This document shows, one piece after another, positions 26,354-36,730 of a DNA stretch of 64,000 nt. Position numbers and translations under genes: made by a program. A model generated the notes under the pieces. It did no database searches. It was given only the letters and a program-made list of their open reading frames with translations, and had not been told where the DNA came from. Origin of the DNA: Nostoc sphaeroides (GTDB lineage Bacteria; Cyanobacteriota; Cyanobacteriia; Cyanobacteriales; Nostocaceae); the NCBI RefSeq assembly GCF_003443655.1, contig NZ_CP031941.1:2103501-2167500 (forward strand), in the 5' to 3' direction. Position 1 is the first letter of the stretch. Each line of letters begins with the position of its first letter.

Positions 26354-28036
26354 CTATAAACTGGCAGATAACTTATTATTAATTAAAATATTACGTCGGC
26401 GCAACTTAGGATATTTACCAAATTTCCAGACCGAATAATATTGATCGCTGTAAACAATATCTGTCTTTAAATTATACTTTTTTTCGATTGTTTCGCGCCA
26501 AGTGTCTGAAGGATTGAGTAAAAATACATCAGCAAACCCATCAGGAATGTTAGGAGTTTTTTGGTTATTCACCAACAAAAATCGCACTTTTGGTTCCAAA
26601 AGATAGCTTAGAGACAAAACATTCCCAAAATTATTGCCCAAAGCATCACTAACCAAAAGTGGACTACTCGTCTGATTGATGATTTGGGCAACTTGGGGAT
26701 TGCCATAACTCATACCCTTATTCCACCAAGTTTCTGCTTGGGAACTCACCTTACAAGAAATCAGTCCACAAATAATCACTAATACTATAATTATCTGCCA
26801 AATGCTCCGGCGTGATCCGCTCCCATTATATACTTGCGTAGCTAGTAGGTAAGCAACAGTTATTTGGATTCCTAAATAAGCTGGTAGGAAATATGGTTCG
26901 GTAGATAATCGTATGCCACCTGCACTTGACAGTATTAAGGGTAGTGCTGGCACTACAATAAATGTGATGAGAAAAACCCAGACTTTATAGTTGGTTGTGA
27001 GACAAAGAAAACAAATTGAATATCCTACCAGGATTAAAAATATTGGTGTAATTAAAGAGTTAAGAGGATTATCTTGGCTAAGGTTTATATCAAAAAAAAT
27101 CCGGGTTAACTGCATCATTAAAAATGGAAATACTGGCATCGAAGATGACTGCATTTTTGTTTTATCTGCTGAAATCAAAAATTGAAAAAAGTCACCTATC
27201 ACAATTGTTATCCAAGGCATGAAAGCTAAAAAACCTACCAGTGATGCTAAAAGATAAGTTCTGACAGTTTCAGTCAACTTGAATTTGGCAGCGCTCATTA
27301 CATAAATTCCGTGAGCAAATGCTATAAATGGACTCCAAATAAATGTATAAAGACTGATAGCTAAACTTACTGCATAAATGCTCCAGATTGCGAATAAATC
27401 TGGCCGTTTTTGTTCTGTTACTGGCTCATCTTTATCTTGTGATTCCAGCCGCATTGCTCGCAGCAGGGACGCACTAGATAGTAATATGGTGACTAACCAG
27501 AGAATATATTCTTGTGCTTCTTGAGCATAAACTAGTTGAATTGGAGAAATTGCCATAAGTGCGTAGGCGTAGCCCGCCGCAGGCATCGCTACACCAGGAA
27601 CCGATAATGGCACATTAAATAATTCTCGGCATAGCCAATAAACACAAGGAAAAACCAGCAAACTGATGCAGGCAGATAAACTTCTAATCGCCGTCACCGA
27701 ATTACCAAAGATTTCCATCCACAATCTGGCTATTATGTAATAAAGCGGTGGATGGTAAGGATCTTCTTTTGCCAAATTCATGATTGTGTCATTTAAGCTT
27801 TTTTGTTGATTTACACCTTGAAACTGGGCAAAGCTTTCTCTACTAATGACACGATTATTAAAAATTTGTTGTTTTACTTCAGTTATTCTGTAACCAGAAA
27901 GCCGCAATGAAGTATAAGTTTCATCATGCGAGTAAACTTTGCCATCAAGGTTGAAAAAGCGAAACAATATACCCATCACCAATAAGAAAGTAATTAAAAA
28001 TCGCAACCAACTCGGAGCAAATTTGAGATGGCGCAT
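26354..28036 (-). CDS. Polytopic membrane glycosyltransferase (GT39/ArnT-like)
   Basis: 560 residues from ATG 28036. About ten hydrophobic segments; the first (FLITFLLVMGILFRFF) is followed by the GT-C signature region DGKVYSHDETYTSL, where the acidic residues would bind the polyprenyl-phosphate sugar, and EDPYHPPLYYIIARLW, a typical GT39 loop. Probably transfers a sugar from a lipid carrier to a protein or glycan at the outer face of the membrane. Odd: the stretch GVAMPAAGYAYAL (about residues 150-165) is encoded by a dispersed repeat (27565-27597) seen in non-coding sites, so this loop is repeat-derived. Confidence 0.75.
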   Translation of the reverse strand: MRHLKFAPSWLRFLITFLLVMGILFRFFNLDGKVYSHDETYTSLRLSGYRITEVKQQIFNNRVISRESFAQFQGVNQQKSLNDTIMNLAKEDPYHPPLYYIIARLWMEIFGNSVTAIRSLSACISLLVFPCVYWLCRELFNVPLSVPGVAMPAAGYAYALMAISPIQLVYAQEAQEYILWLVTILLSSASLLRAMRLESQDKDEPVTEQKRPDLFAIWSIYAVSLAISLYTFIWSPFIAFAHGIYVMSAAKFKLTETVRTYLLASLVGFLAFMPWITIVIGDFFQFLISADKTKMQSSSMPVFPFLMMQLTRIFFDINLSQDNPLNSLITPIFLILVGYSICFLCLTTNYKVWVFLITFIVVPALPLILSSAGGIRLSTEPYFLPAYLGIQITVAYLLATQVYNGSGSRRSIWQIIIVLVIICGLISCKVSSQAETWWNKGMSYGNPQVAQIINQTSSPLLVSDALGNNFGNVLSLSYLLEPKVRFLLVNNQKTPNIPDGFADVFLLNPSDTWRETIEKKYNLKTDIVYSDQYYSVWKFGKYPKLRRRNILINNKLSASL

Positions 28037-28291
28037 AAGTAGTTTTCCCAAGCAATAAGTTGTCTAAAATAATCCAGTCAGGCAGGCGCACTGGATGAAG
28101 TGCCACAGCTACGCCCGTCGTAGACATCGCTAGTTATTATATCTGAACCTGTTCATCAGACATCGCAATATACTGTATTTTACTTGCTTATCTATGCCTT
28201 CAGTGATAGCGTAGACGCTTTTTAGCGGCTTGCCGCAGGCATCGCGTTGCCAAAAAATGGATAAAGTCGAGCTTAGAACAAAAGAGAATTT
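28037..28291. repeat. Intergenic pieces of the GCAGGCATCGC/GTAGAC dispersed repeat
   Basis: Two repeat pieces: GCTACGCCCGTCGTAGACAT (28108-28127) and GCGGCTTGCCGCAGGCATCG (28223-28242). Similar words occur at 27565-27597 (inside a gene), 43310-43340 and 53588-53615. No gene. Confidence 0.5.
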
Positions 28292-29086
28292 TTACAATAC
28301 TTGGTAACGCCATCTAGCAAAATCTTTGCTATTAGATATCGTTAAAAAATCAATGGTCTTAAAGTGCCGATCAATAGCTGGAATACTGCATATTTTAACA
28401 CCAATATTCAAGTATGCCTGCAAAATTTTAGGTATTTTAACATTGAATGAATCTGGACATTTTGGAGGCATTTTTAGACAAAATTGTGAATTTGGATACA
28501 CCAAAATACTTGGATGCATCAAGCCATTCTGCTGAAAATAATCATAAGTGCAAGTAGCTTGTGCAGGACATTGTGTTAATAATGATGCACAGCCAAAGAA
28601 ATATTGGTTTCTACTCCAGATGAGATAATTTGCTAGCCCATTCCATAATAGTAAAAGTGTCTGACTGTTGCGGTATTCTTTATCTATACATGCACGTCCA
28701 ACTTCAACTGATGCCTGAAGCACAGAATTGGGAATCGCATTAAGATTAAATATATCGGCAGCATCAAAGCCTAATCTTTGAGAAGCCATTGTATAGGTTT
28801 GCATCCGATAAGTTCCAATGGTTTTACCCGTTTGTTTGGAAATCATGATTAAATGATGGCAAACCGCATCAAACTTATCTATATCCATCTGCGTAAAGTT
28901 AGAAGCAGAAAATCCCAAGCCTAGTTCAATATTAAAAACTTCAAAGCGCAACCGAAAAATTGATTCTAATTCTTCTTCGGTTGATGCTAGGCGTAGGATA
29001 TATTTTTCAGTTTGAAGGACGGGAAAATCTTCAAGAGTGGGAGGAGGATTCAGTGGGTAATTGATGTTGCGTCCAGAAACTTCCAT
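28292..29086 (-). CDS. GNAT/FeeM-like N-acyltransferase (PEP-CTERM-associated or OlsB-like)
   Basis: 264 residues. YILRLASTEEELESIFRLRFEVFNIELGLG (about residues 29-58) is the start pattern of autoinducer-synthase/OlsB/FeeM-like acyltransferases. Then HHLIMISKQTGKTIGTYRMQ and SVEVGRACIDKEYRNSQTLLLLW, the acyl-carrier contact region, and a C-terminal part with FGCASLL and QNGLMHP. Likely moves an acyl chain from ACP to an amino group. Single gene; the partner is unknown. Confidence 0.68.
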   Translation of the reverse strand: MEVSGRNINYPLNPPPTLEDFPVLQTEKYILRLASTEEELESIFRLRFEVFNIELGLGFSASNFTQMDIDKFDAVCHHLIMISKQTGKTIGTYRMQTYTMASQRLGFDAADIFNLNAIPNSVLQASVEVGRACIDKEYRNSQTLLLLWNGLANYLIWSRNQYFFGCASLLTQCPAQATCTYDYFQQNGLMHPSILVYPNSQFCLKMPPKCPDSFNVKIPKILQAYLNIGVKICSIPAIDRHFKTIDFLTISNSKDFARWRYQVL

Positions 29087-29666
29087 CTATCTTCCTACTT
29101 AGATTGGCGAAAATATTCTACTAGGATTTAGGTACTATACAAATAGCTCACATTATGCATTAATGTGTCGAAACGTGATTGAGACGGTTTTTGCTCAAAA
29201 AACCTCTAGAGCTTTTTTACTTTCTTGAATTAGAGGTAGAGTGCTTTTATTATGGAGATTAATTCCTGAAAAATCTGGCAATAAGATACAAAATCTTCTT
29301 TTGATATACGCTATAAATGCAAATCATATATATTTATTGTCGAGGCATATAGCGGTTCCCATTCAGATGCGGTACAACATTATATCGTTAGGTGTAGGGG
29401 CACGGCACTGCCGTGCCCTTACGGGTGTTCCTAACTTTAATTTTGCGCTTTCTGGCCGTAATGAAATGGTAGGTTTATTTCCGCGCCCCCTGTACTAGTG
29501 GTCTGTCAAATTCATTTTGACGGTTAGGGAGACGCGATAAATCGCCGTCTCTACAAGGAATCTATCTGCGACGATAACAAATCGCACAAAAGCCCACACT
29601 GTACCCGATCAAGGGTTCAGCGTGGGTAATTTATGCCTATAACATGAATGACAGTCTGTGTATTGA
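29087..29666. other. Intergenic region with palindromes and probable prs terminator
   Basis: No credible gene. GGGGCACGGCACTGCCGTGCCC (29397-29418) is a perfect-looking palindrome. Another GAGACGCGATAAATCGCCGTC repeat is at 29530-29550. The inverted pair CCCACACTG/CAGCGTGGG (about 29592-29600/29618-29626) lies just downstream of prs (which reads leftwards) and is the best terminator candidate for it. Confidence 0.5.
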
Positions 29667-30683
29667 CTAGCGGAACATACTACTAACTGAAGTATCTTCA
29701 TGAATCCGCCAGATAGTTTCTCCTAAGAGATTGGCCACTGACAGCACCACTAGTTGGGGAAAACGATTGTTTTCTGGTATGGGAATTGTATTGGTGACAA
29801 TGACTTCCTCAAACAAGCCACTGGACAAACGCTCCATCGCTGGTGGAGAGAACACTGCATGAGTTGCACAGGCGTATACTTGACGCGCTCCTTCTTCACG
29901 CAGTAATCGCGCTCCTTCGGCGATCGTGCCGCCAGTGTCGATCATGTCATCCACCAACACTGCTGTTTTGCCTTTAACATCGCCGATGACATTTAACACT
30001 TCGGCAACATTATGGGCCTGACGACGTTTGTCAATAATCGCCAGTGGGGCATCATTTAGTTTTTTCGCAAATGCTCTGGCTCGCGCTACACCGCCAACAT
30101 CGGGGGAAACCACTACCAGATCGGGCAGTTGTTTGCTTGCTAGATAATCCAGCAAGACTGGCGAACCGTAAACATGGTCAAAGGGGATATCGAAATAGCC
30201 TTGAATCTGAGCCGAGTGTAAATCCATTGCTAGAACGCGGTTGGCCCCTGCTTCGGTGATCAAGTTAGCAACTAGCTTGGCGGTTATTGACTCTCTTCCT
30301 GCCGTTTTGCGATCGGCACGGGCATAACCATAGTAAGGAATTACTGCCGTCACCTGTCGCGCAGAAGCTCGGCGACAGGCATCAACCATAATCAATAATT
30401 CCATTAAATGATCGTTTACGGGTTGACAACATGGCTGGATTAAATAGACATCACAACCCCGAATCGATTCTTGGATTTGGACGTAAAGTTCTCCATCGGC
30501 AAATCTTTTGCGAATCATTGGCCCCAAGTCCATACCCACATAACGAGCAACTTCTTGAGACAGTTGTATATTGGCAGAGCCAGAAAACAGCCGCAGGCGA
30601 TGATTATCGGTCAGTCCTGTTGCAGATGATTGCACTTTGAAAGTTGCAGAACTAAGCACAGCCGATCCTTTATGTGCATTCAT
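29667..30683 (-). CDS. prs: Ribose-phosphate pyrophosphokinase (PRPP synthetase)
   Basis: 338 residues, class I PRPP synthetase: makes PRPP from ribose 5-phosphate and ATP for nucleotide, His, Trp and NAD synthesis. Motifs: RLFSGSANIQLSQEVARYVG, KRFADGELYVQIQESIRG, ATP-site YGYARADRK, MDLHSAQIQGYFDIP (metal-binding DLH) and the PRPP loop VLVDDMIDTGGTI (about residues 240-252). About 25 residues longer at the N-terminus than Bacillus Prs, common in cyanobacteria. ATG at 30683. Confidence 0.97.
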   Translation of the reverse strand: MNAHKGSAVLSSATFKVQSSATGLTDNHRLRLFSGSANIQLSQEVARYVGMDLGPMIRKRFADGELYVQIQESIRGCDVYLIQPCCQPVNDHLMELLIMVDACRRASARQVTAVIPYYGYARADRKTAGRESITAKLVANLITEAGANRVLAMDLHSAQIQGYFDIPFDHVYGSPVLLDYLASKQLPDLVVVSPDVGGVARARAFAKKLNDAPLAIIDKRRQAHNVAEVLNVIGDVKGKTAVLVDDMIDTGGTIAEGARLLREEGARQVYACATHAVFSPPAMERLSSGLFEEVIVTNTIPIPENNRFPQLVVLSVANLLGETIWRIHEDTSVSSMFR

Positions 30684-31288
30684 AGCAATATTATCGTTAA
30701 AGATTTAATAGGTTTAACCGAGAAATCGCTTAAAAAAAACATTTGTGAGTTTTGTTAAAGCTTCCATACAAAATTTAAACATTTTCCCATAAAATTATCA
30801 TTGGCTAACTGTCTAATTTTCTTGGCAAGCAAACTATTGATAGCTTAACGGACATTTAGTCCGTCCACTAGGTTTATAGTTCAAATTTTTGGGGTTGAGG
30901 TAAATAACCTTAATCTCTCAAAGATTGGTGTGATAGATTGCTTCTTCTAAGTACCTCATTTCTAACTGACAGTAAAGCATTTACAAGTATAAGTGGTGTT
31001 GAAGTTTGTTCTTAGACAGGAGAACATTCTGGACTACGTGTTCATTATGTATCCTATTATATTCTATGATACTAGCAATAAAAAATAAACTAGAGATTTA
31101 ATTTTAAGGCACTGACAAATAAAAAAATCTACAACTATTATATTTTGAAGCGTGATGCATATACTCCGAACTGGGGGTATACCCATTAGGTAAGGTAAAA
31201 TATCGCTGCATGTAACTGTGTCGCCTCTTGGACTTAATCTTTGTGGGTGACTTCCTCCTCAGTTGCTACTACACTCAATCATTCGATC
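30684..31288. other. AT-rich intergenic region between divergent prs and kinase genes
   Basis: About 600 bp with promoters presumably for both genes. No ORF with support and none of the repeat families found in other gaps. I cannot point to a defined operator. Confidence 0.4.
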
Positions 31289-33043
31289 ATGCAACCACCC
31301 ATTACAGTTGGCACTGTCTTGCAAAACCGTTATCGCATAATTCAAATTCTCGGACAAGGAGGATTTGGTAGAACCTATCTGGCAGAAGACCAGAGGCGCT
31401 TTAACGAACTTTGCGCGATCAAGGAATTGATTTCAACAGCAACGGAGGCTTTGGCTAGGGAGAAGGCACAAGAGCTTTTTCACCGAGAAGCTGCCATTTT
31501 ATATCAAATTGAACACCCACAAGTCCCTAAATTCAGGGAAAGGTTTGAGCAAGACCAACGTTTATTTTTGGTGGAGGACTACGTTGCTGGGCAAACGTAC
31601 CAAGCTCTGCTGGCTGAACGTCAAGCTATGGGTCAAACTTTCACAGAGGCTGAAGTATTGAAGTTGATCCAGTTGTTGCTGCCTGTTTTAGAGCATATTC
31701 ACAATAGAGGGATTATTCACCGAGATATCTCTCCAGAAAATATTATTTTGCGAGATAGTGACGCTAAACCTGTGTTAATTGACTTTGGGGTGGTAAAAGA
31801 ACTGGCAACTCGTTTACGATCGCCAGAAAGCACAATGCCAGAAACCACTGTGGGAAAATTAGGCTACTCTCCTAGTGAACAAATGCAAACAGGAGGAGCT
31901 TATCCTAGTAGTGACTTGTATTCATTAGCAGTAACAGCAATTGTTTTGCTGACTGGTAAAGAACCAAGGGATCTATTTGACGAAAACCAACTAACTTGGA
32001 ATTGGCAGCGATGGGCAACAGTTAATCCGCGATTTGCTTTAGTGTTGAATCGAATGTTGAATCATATACCGAGCGATCGCTATCAAAGTGCTGCTAGTGT
32101 ATCTATTGCACTACAATCTTTAGAGCAAGTCAATCTTCCGCCCTTAAATACGTCTAACTTGCAAACAATGGCTGTTGGTCGCCGTCCTGACTCAGTACCA
32201 GCAGCAGCTTCCCCCAAAAAACAACCCGATCCGGTGATTCCACCAAGTTCAGCTAGCTCAGTCTTGGATAATCCCTTAGCGATCGCAGCAATTGGCGCTG
32301 CTGTAGTAATCGTAGCCGGATTCGGTTCTTGGGCATTAGTAAGTTCCATCCGCAGTCAGCAAAAACCAACACAGACGCTTCCCCAAAATTTCCCTTCACC
32401 AGTTATTTCTGGTGGTACTACATTCACATCCACACCCACCCCCGAACAACCTGTTATATCTAGTAGGCGGCTCAATCTTAAAGCATCTAACCCAAGCACG
32501 GTTACAGATACTCTCAAAACAAATCAAATCATTCGCTACACTTTTCTTGGCCAGGAAGGTGACAATTTAACTGCGTTTATTGACCCAGGAAGCAGCGTTT
32601 TGCTAACAGTCTTCAGTCCCAATCAACAACCAATTGATCAGAATGTTCAACAAGTAACATCATATAAAGGCCCATTGCTGGTTACTGGTAGATATACTAT
32701 TGAGTTAACACTGGTTCCAGGAGTTGCCGAAAGCAATTACAGCCTTAGTGTTGCATTAGAAACACCAGTAAAACCAACACCTACAGAGACACCCCAGCCA
32801 ATCCCGACAGAAACACCCACTCCAACTTTTACAGAAACACCGCTACCAATCCCGACAGAAACACCCTTCCCAATTCCGACACAAACACCGCCCCCAGTTC
32901 CAACAGAGATACCCAACCCAATTTTTACACAAACACCCTTCCCAACTCCGACAGAGACACCTAGCCCAATTCCGACCACTGGTGAAACGCCAAGTTTTCC
33001 GCCAGTTGATGGAACACAACCATTTTCTGGTCAAAGAAATTAA
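31289..33043 (+). CDS. Membrane-anchored Hanks-type Ser/Thr protein kinase with Thr/Pro-rich tail
   Basis: 584 residues from ATG 31289 ([17 protein letters not shown]); a TTG at 31241 is unlikely. Kinase domain about residues 12-275: glycine loop [15 protein letters not shown], Lys in [20 protein letters not shown] catalytic loop, DFG in [10 protein letters not shown] and APE-like [12 protein letters not shown]. One transmembrane helix ([19 protein letters not shown], about 335-353) is followed by an extracytoplasmic pre-peptidase-like beta domain ([21 protein letters not shown]) and a tail of 8-residue PIPTETPx repeats. The substrate is unknown. The stop overlaps the bioD start (TAATG). Confidence 0.9.
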   Translation: MQPPITVGTVLQNRYRIIQILGQGGFGRTYLAEDQRRFNELCAIKELISTATEALAREKAQELFHREAAILYQIEHPQVPKFRERFEQDQRLFLVEDYVAGQTYQALLAERQAMGQTFTEAEVLKLIQLLLPVLEHIHNRGIIHRDISPENIILRDSDAKPVLIDFGVVKELATRLRSPESTMPETTVGKLGYSPSEQMQTGGAYPSSDLYSLAVTAIVLLTGKEPRDLFDENQLTWNWQRWATVNPRFALVLNRMLNHIPSDRYQSAASVSIALQSLEQVNLPPLNTSNLQTMAVGRRPDSVPAAASPKKQPDPVIPPSSASSVLDNPLAIAAIGAAVVIVAGFGSWALVSSIRSQQKPTQTLPQNFPSPVISGGTTFTSTPTPEQPVISSRRLNLKASNPSTVTDTLKTNQIIRYTFLGQEGDNLTAFIDPGSSVLLTVFSPNQQPIDQNVQQVTSYKGPLLVTGRYTIELTLVPGVAESNYSLSVALETPVKPTPTETPQPIPTETPTPTFTETPLPIPTETPFPIPTQTPPPVPTEIPNPIFTQTPFPTPTETPSPIPTTGETPSFPPVDGTQPFSGQRN

Positions 33044-33723
33044 TGTTAAATACACTACTAATTACTGGAACTGATACTGAAGCTGGTAAAACTGTTTTAA
33101 CAACAGCCTTAGCAGCCTATTGGCAAAAATATTATCCGCAGCGTAGCTGGGGAATCATGAAACCGATTCAATCGGGGATTGGCGATCGCGAATGGTATCA
33201 AAAGCTATTTACACTAGAACAATCTTCAGAAGAAATTACACCTTTGTACTTTCAAGCACCTTTAGCCCCTCCGATCGCAGCAGCGCGGGAAAATCGCCAA
33301 GTAGATTTAGCAGTAGTTTGGCAAGCTTTATCTAAATTGCGATCGCATCGTGATTTTGTGCTTGTAGAAGCTTTGGGTGGATTAGGTTCGCCGATAACTG
33401 AGGAATTAACGGTAGCTGATTTAGCAGGAGAATGGCGTTTACCAACGGTATTGGTAGTACCAGTTAGATTAGGTGCGATCGCTCAAGCAGTGGCGAATGT
33501 AGCATTAGCTAGACAATCGCGCGTGAATCTTAAAGGCATTGTGCTGAACTGCGTACAACCTCGAACTGATGCAGAAATAGCTGACTGGACACCACAGCAA
33601 TTGATTCAATCACTTACTAACACGCCAGTTTTAGGCTGCTTACCATATTTAGATAACCTAAGTGATTTAGATAAACTTGCTCAAGTAGCATCAGATTTAG
33701 ATTGGGAAACACTGACGCTTTAA
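33043..33723 (+). CDS. bioD: Dethiobiotin synthetase
   Basis: 226 residues. P-loop [20 protein letters not shown] at residues 6-25, [24 protein letters not shown] and [22 protein letters not shown] are BioD hallmarks. Forms the ureido ring of dethiobiotin from DAPA, CO2 and ATP. ATG at 33043 shares one base with the kinase stop codon, implying translational coupling to an unrelated kinase gene. No other biotin genes in the window. Confidence 0.92.
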   Translation: MLNTLLITGTDTEAGKTVLTTALAAYWQKYYPQRSWGIMKPIQSGIGDREWYQKLFTLEQSSEEITPLYFQAPLAPPIAAARENRQVDLAVVWQALSKLRSHRDFVLVEALGGLGSPITEELTVADLAGEWRLPTVLVVPVRLGAIAQAVANVALARQSRVNLKGIVLNCVQPRTDAEIADWTPQQLIQSLTNTPVLGCLPYLDNLSDLDKLAQVASDLDWETLTL

Positions 33724-33752
33724 ATCTTGTCATTACCAACATCTTTATAAAT

Positions 33753-33891
33753 CAATAGGCTTGGGTTAGCGCCAAAAACCTTGAAATGTGTAGGTTGGGT
33801 TGAGGAACGAAACCCAACATTTCGGGACTTTGTTGGGTTAAGCTTTAGCGTTACCCAACAAAGCAATTTTCCACAAAGCCAAGCGTATTGG
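33753..33891. mobile_element. MITE, family A (CAATAC-like ends), core type 'GTAGGTTGGGTT'; copy 4
   Basis: 139 bp from CAATAGGCTTGGGTTAGC to CCAAGCGTATTGG, flanked by a perfect 9-bp repeat TTTATAAAT (33744-33752 and 33892-33900). The core GTAGGTTGGGTTGAGGAACG with AAACCCAACA is the same as in copy 1 at 3574. Its right target duplication abuts the first unit of the 247-bp tandem array. Confidence 0.85.
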
Positions 33892-33900
33892 TTTATAAAT

Positions 33901-34883
33901 CTTCGCTTCGTTACCATCCCGCCTTGGAATTTATTCCCAGGCTAATAGCTAAAGTCCTCTCAAGAGGACTAAATATCAATACACTTGGGTTAAGCATTTC
34001 TTTTTTCTCTCTGCGTCGCGCCAGTTGCTACCCTGCCTTAACGATACTCTGTAAAAGCAAAAATTTTAGTCCACTTGAGTGGACTTAAGCTATGAGCCGC
34101 GGAACTTCAGTTCTAGGCGGTTACACTTTGACTTTTACAAAATAAATCTTCGCTTCGTTGCCATCCCGCCTTGGAATTTATTCCAAGGCTAATAGCTAAA
34201 GTCCTCTCAAGAGGACTAAATATCAATACACTTGGTTTAAGAATTTCTTTTTTCTCTCTGCGTCGCGCTAGTTGCTACCCTGCCTTAACGATACTCTGTA
34301 AAAGCAAAAATTTTAGTCCACTTGAGTGGACTTAAGCTATGAGCCGCGGAACTTCAGTTCTAGGCGGTTACACTTTGACTTCTACAAAATAAATCTTCGC
34401 TTCGTTGCCATCCCGCCTGGGAATAAATTCCAAGGCTAATAGCTAAAGTCCTCTCAAGAGGACTAAATATCAATACACTTGGTTTAAGAATTTCTTTTTT
34501 CTCTCTGCGTCGCGCTAGTTGCTACCCTGCCTTAACGATACTCTGTAAAAGCAAAAATTTTAGTCCACTTGAGTAGACTTAAGCTATGAGCCGCGGAACT
34601 TCAGTTCTGGGCGGTTACACTTTGACTTTTACAAAATAAATCTTCGCTTCGTTGCCATCCCGCCTGGGAATAAATTCCAAGGCTAATAGCTAAAGTCCTC
34701 TCAAGAGGACTAAATATCAATACACTTGGGTTAAGAATTTCTTTTTTCTCTCTGCGTCGCGCTAGTTGCTACCCTGCCTTAACGATACTCTGTAAGAGCA
34801 AAAATTTTAGTCCACTTGAGTGGACTTAAGCTATGAGCCGCGGAACTTCAGTTCTAGGCGGTTACACTTTGACTTTTACAAAA
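33901..34883. repeat. Tandem array of four ~247-bp units
   Basis: Units start at 33901, 34148, 34395 and 34642 (CTTCGCTTCGTTRCCATCCC), an exact 247-bp period. Copies differ at only a few positions. Each holds AGTCCTCTCAAGAGGACT and TAGTCCACTTGAGTGGACT palindromes, a half MITE end (CAATACACTTGGTTTAAG) and a CTCTCTGCGTCGCG segment, ending GGCGGTTACACTTTGACTTTTACAAAA. No coding capacity. Sits between bioD and an amidohydrolase gene. Confidence 0.92.
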
Positions 34884-34998
34884 ATGTGGGTAACGACAAG
34901 CACTTTAAATTAGGCATTGGGCATTAATTTTCTTCCCACGTTCCAGTCCCATTCCCTACAATAAATTAAGTTAGCTGTACTTAAACTAGTTTGTCATA

Positions 34999-36240
34999 AT
35001 GGTTTCTACCTTTCCCAATTCCTCTTCTGTTGATTTATCTCGCATCCGACTTTCGATCCGTTCATTGCAACCGCAATTGGTAGAGTGGCGGCGACGATTG
35101 CATCAACAACCAGAGTTGGGTTTTCAAGAAAAACTGACGGCTGAGTTTGTATCACAAAAACTCCAAGAATGGGGAATTGAGCATCAAACTGGCATTGCCC
35201 AAACTGGCATTGTTGCCACCATCAAGGGTAACAAACTCCCCACTCCCCACTCCCCACTCCCTACTCCCCAAGTTTTAGCGATTCGGGCGGATATGGATGC
35301 TTTGCCAATCCAAGAACTCAACGAAGTGCCCTATAAATCGCAGCATAATGGAGTGATGCACGCTTGTGGACATGATGGACATACTGCGATCGCTTTAGGT
35401 ACAGCTTACTATCTCCAGCAGCATCGTCAAGACTTTTCCGGTATAGTAAAAATTATCTTTCAGCCAGCAGAAGAATCACCAGGAGGCGCAAAGCCGATGA
35501 TTGAAGCTGGAGTGCTGAAAAATCCTGATGTTGACGCAATTATTGGTTTGCACTTGTGGAATAATTTACCCTTGGGAACAGTGGGTGTGCGGGCTGGGGC
35601 GTTGATGGCAGCTGTAGAATGCTTTAACTGCACAATTTTGGGCAAAGGTGGACACGGCGCACTACCCCATCAAACTGTTGACTCTGTTGTAGTTGCTGCC
35701 CAAATTGTCAATGCTTTGCAAACTATTGTCGCTCGAAATGTGAATCCTATTGATTCGGCTGTGGTGACAGTGGGCGAACTTCATGCTGGAACCAAGCGGA
35801 ATGTGATTGCTGATACAGCGAGAATGAGTGCTACTGTCAGGTATTTTAATCCTAGTTTGAAAGGCTTTTTTAACCAGCGCGTCGAGCAGATTATTGCTGG
35901 AATTTGTCAAAGTCATGGTGCGAGTTATGACTTAGAATACTGGTCACTTTACCCACCAGTAATTAATGATATGAAGATGGCAGAATTAGTGCGAACTGTA
36001 GCAGAAGAAGTAGTAGTAGAAACCCCGTTGGGTATTGTGCCAGAATGCCAAACTATGGCTGCTGAAGATATGTCATTCTTCTTACAAGAGGTTCCTGGTT
36101 GCTATTTCTTTTTAGGTTCTGCGAATCCAGAGAAAGATTTGGCGTATCCCCATCATCATCCCCGGTTTGATTTTGACGAAACCGCCTTGGGAATGGGCGT
36201 AGAAATATTTGTTAGATGCGTGGAGAAGTTTTTGAATTAA
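34999..36240 (+). CDS. M20-family amidohydrolase (N-acyl-amino acid/hippurate hydrolase type)
   Basis: 413 residues. Metal ligands: HACGHDGH (about residues 120-127), PAEESPGGA (Glu pair, about 156), GLHLW and the late His in HHHPRFDF. The first block RRRLHQQPELGFQEKLTAEFV is typical of the IAA-amino acid/HipO/AbgA branch, which cleaves N-acyl amino acids. Peculiarity: about 12 residues (KLPTPHSPLPTPQ) just before IRADMDALP are encoded by CCCCACT heptamers (35235-35270), an in-frame repeat insertion close to the active-site Asp. Whether activity is affected is unknown. Confidence 0.88.
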   Translation: MVSTFPNSSSVDLSRIRLSIRSLQPQLVEWRRRLHQQPELGFQEKLTAEFVSQKLQEWGIEHQTGIAQTGIVATIKGNKLPTPHSPLPTPQVLAIRADMDALPIQELNEVPYKSQHNGVMHACGHDGHTAIALGTAYYLQQHRQDFSGIVKIIFQPAEESPGGAKPMIEAGVLKNPDVDAIIGLHLWNNLPLGTVGVRAGALMAAVECFNCTILGKGGHGALPHQTVDSVVVAAQIVNALQTIVARNVNPIDSAVVTVGELHAGTKRNVIADTARMSATVRYFNPSLKGFFNQRVEQIIAGICQSHGASYDLEYWSLYPPVINDMKMAELVRTVAEEVVVETPLGIVPECQTMAAEDMSFFLQEVPGCYFFLGSANPEKDLAYPHHHPRFDFDETALGMGVEIFVRCVEKFLN

Positions 36241-36284
36241 TTGAGTAGGTGTAAAAAATTAGCTGTTTTTTTACCCTGCTTAAT

Positions 36285-36728
36285 TTACACCCAACTTTCC
36301 CAAGAAATTTCTCTGACTTGTCGCATTCGCTCAAAGTCGCTATCAGATGAAACAAGAGTCAATGAATGACGTAAAACTGTAGCAGCTATCCAGAGGTCAT
36401 TTTCACTAATGCCTATGGTATTTAATTTGGTTGTTTTACGTTTATTTTTTTCTTTTGGGCCGAATTGCTTGATAATTTCTGATTTAAAATCACCGTAGAT
36501 TTCTGTTGTTTCTTTGTCGATCCCGTATAGGTTAATTCTTTTGAGAAATGCATTAATTTTTATTAAATTAGCAGCTTTTTGATGTGAGTTTTGTGCCATA
36601 AAGTGCAACTCACCAGCAACAATAACACTGGTTGCTAATTGTACCTGACCAAGCGATCGCAAGTGATTTACAACGCTAGGCACACCTTCCATCAAGAAGG
36701 AACAGTGATTAGTATCCAAGAGATACAT
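36285..36728 (-). CDS. VapC-type PIN-domain toxin
   Basis: 147 residues. PIN acidic residues: Asp in MYLLDTNHCSF, Glu in IVAGELHF (about residue 42), Asp in ISENDLWIAA and SSDSDFERM. PIN toxins are Mg-dependent ribonucleases. Its ATG is 2 bp after the stop codon of a DUF2281-like antitoxin gene, the usual antitoxin-first order. Appears intact. Confidence 0.88.
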   Translation of the reverse strand: MYLLDTNHCSFLMEGVPSVVNHLRSLGQVQLATSVIVAGELHFMAQNSHQKAANLIKINAFLKRINLYGIDKETTEIYGDFKSEIIKQFGPKEKNKRKTTKLNTIGISENDLWIAATVLRHSLTLVSSDSDFERMRQVREISWESWV

Positions 36729-36730
36729 AA

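Noticed and set aside
29241-29498. 85-residue plus-strand ORF
   Set aside because: Runs through the GGCACGGCACTGCCGTGCC palindrome and has no family resemblance.
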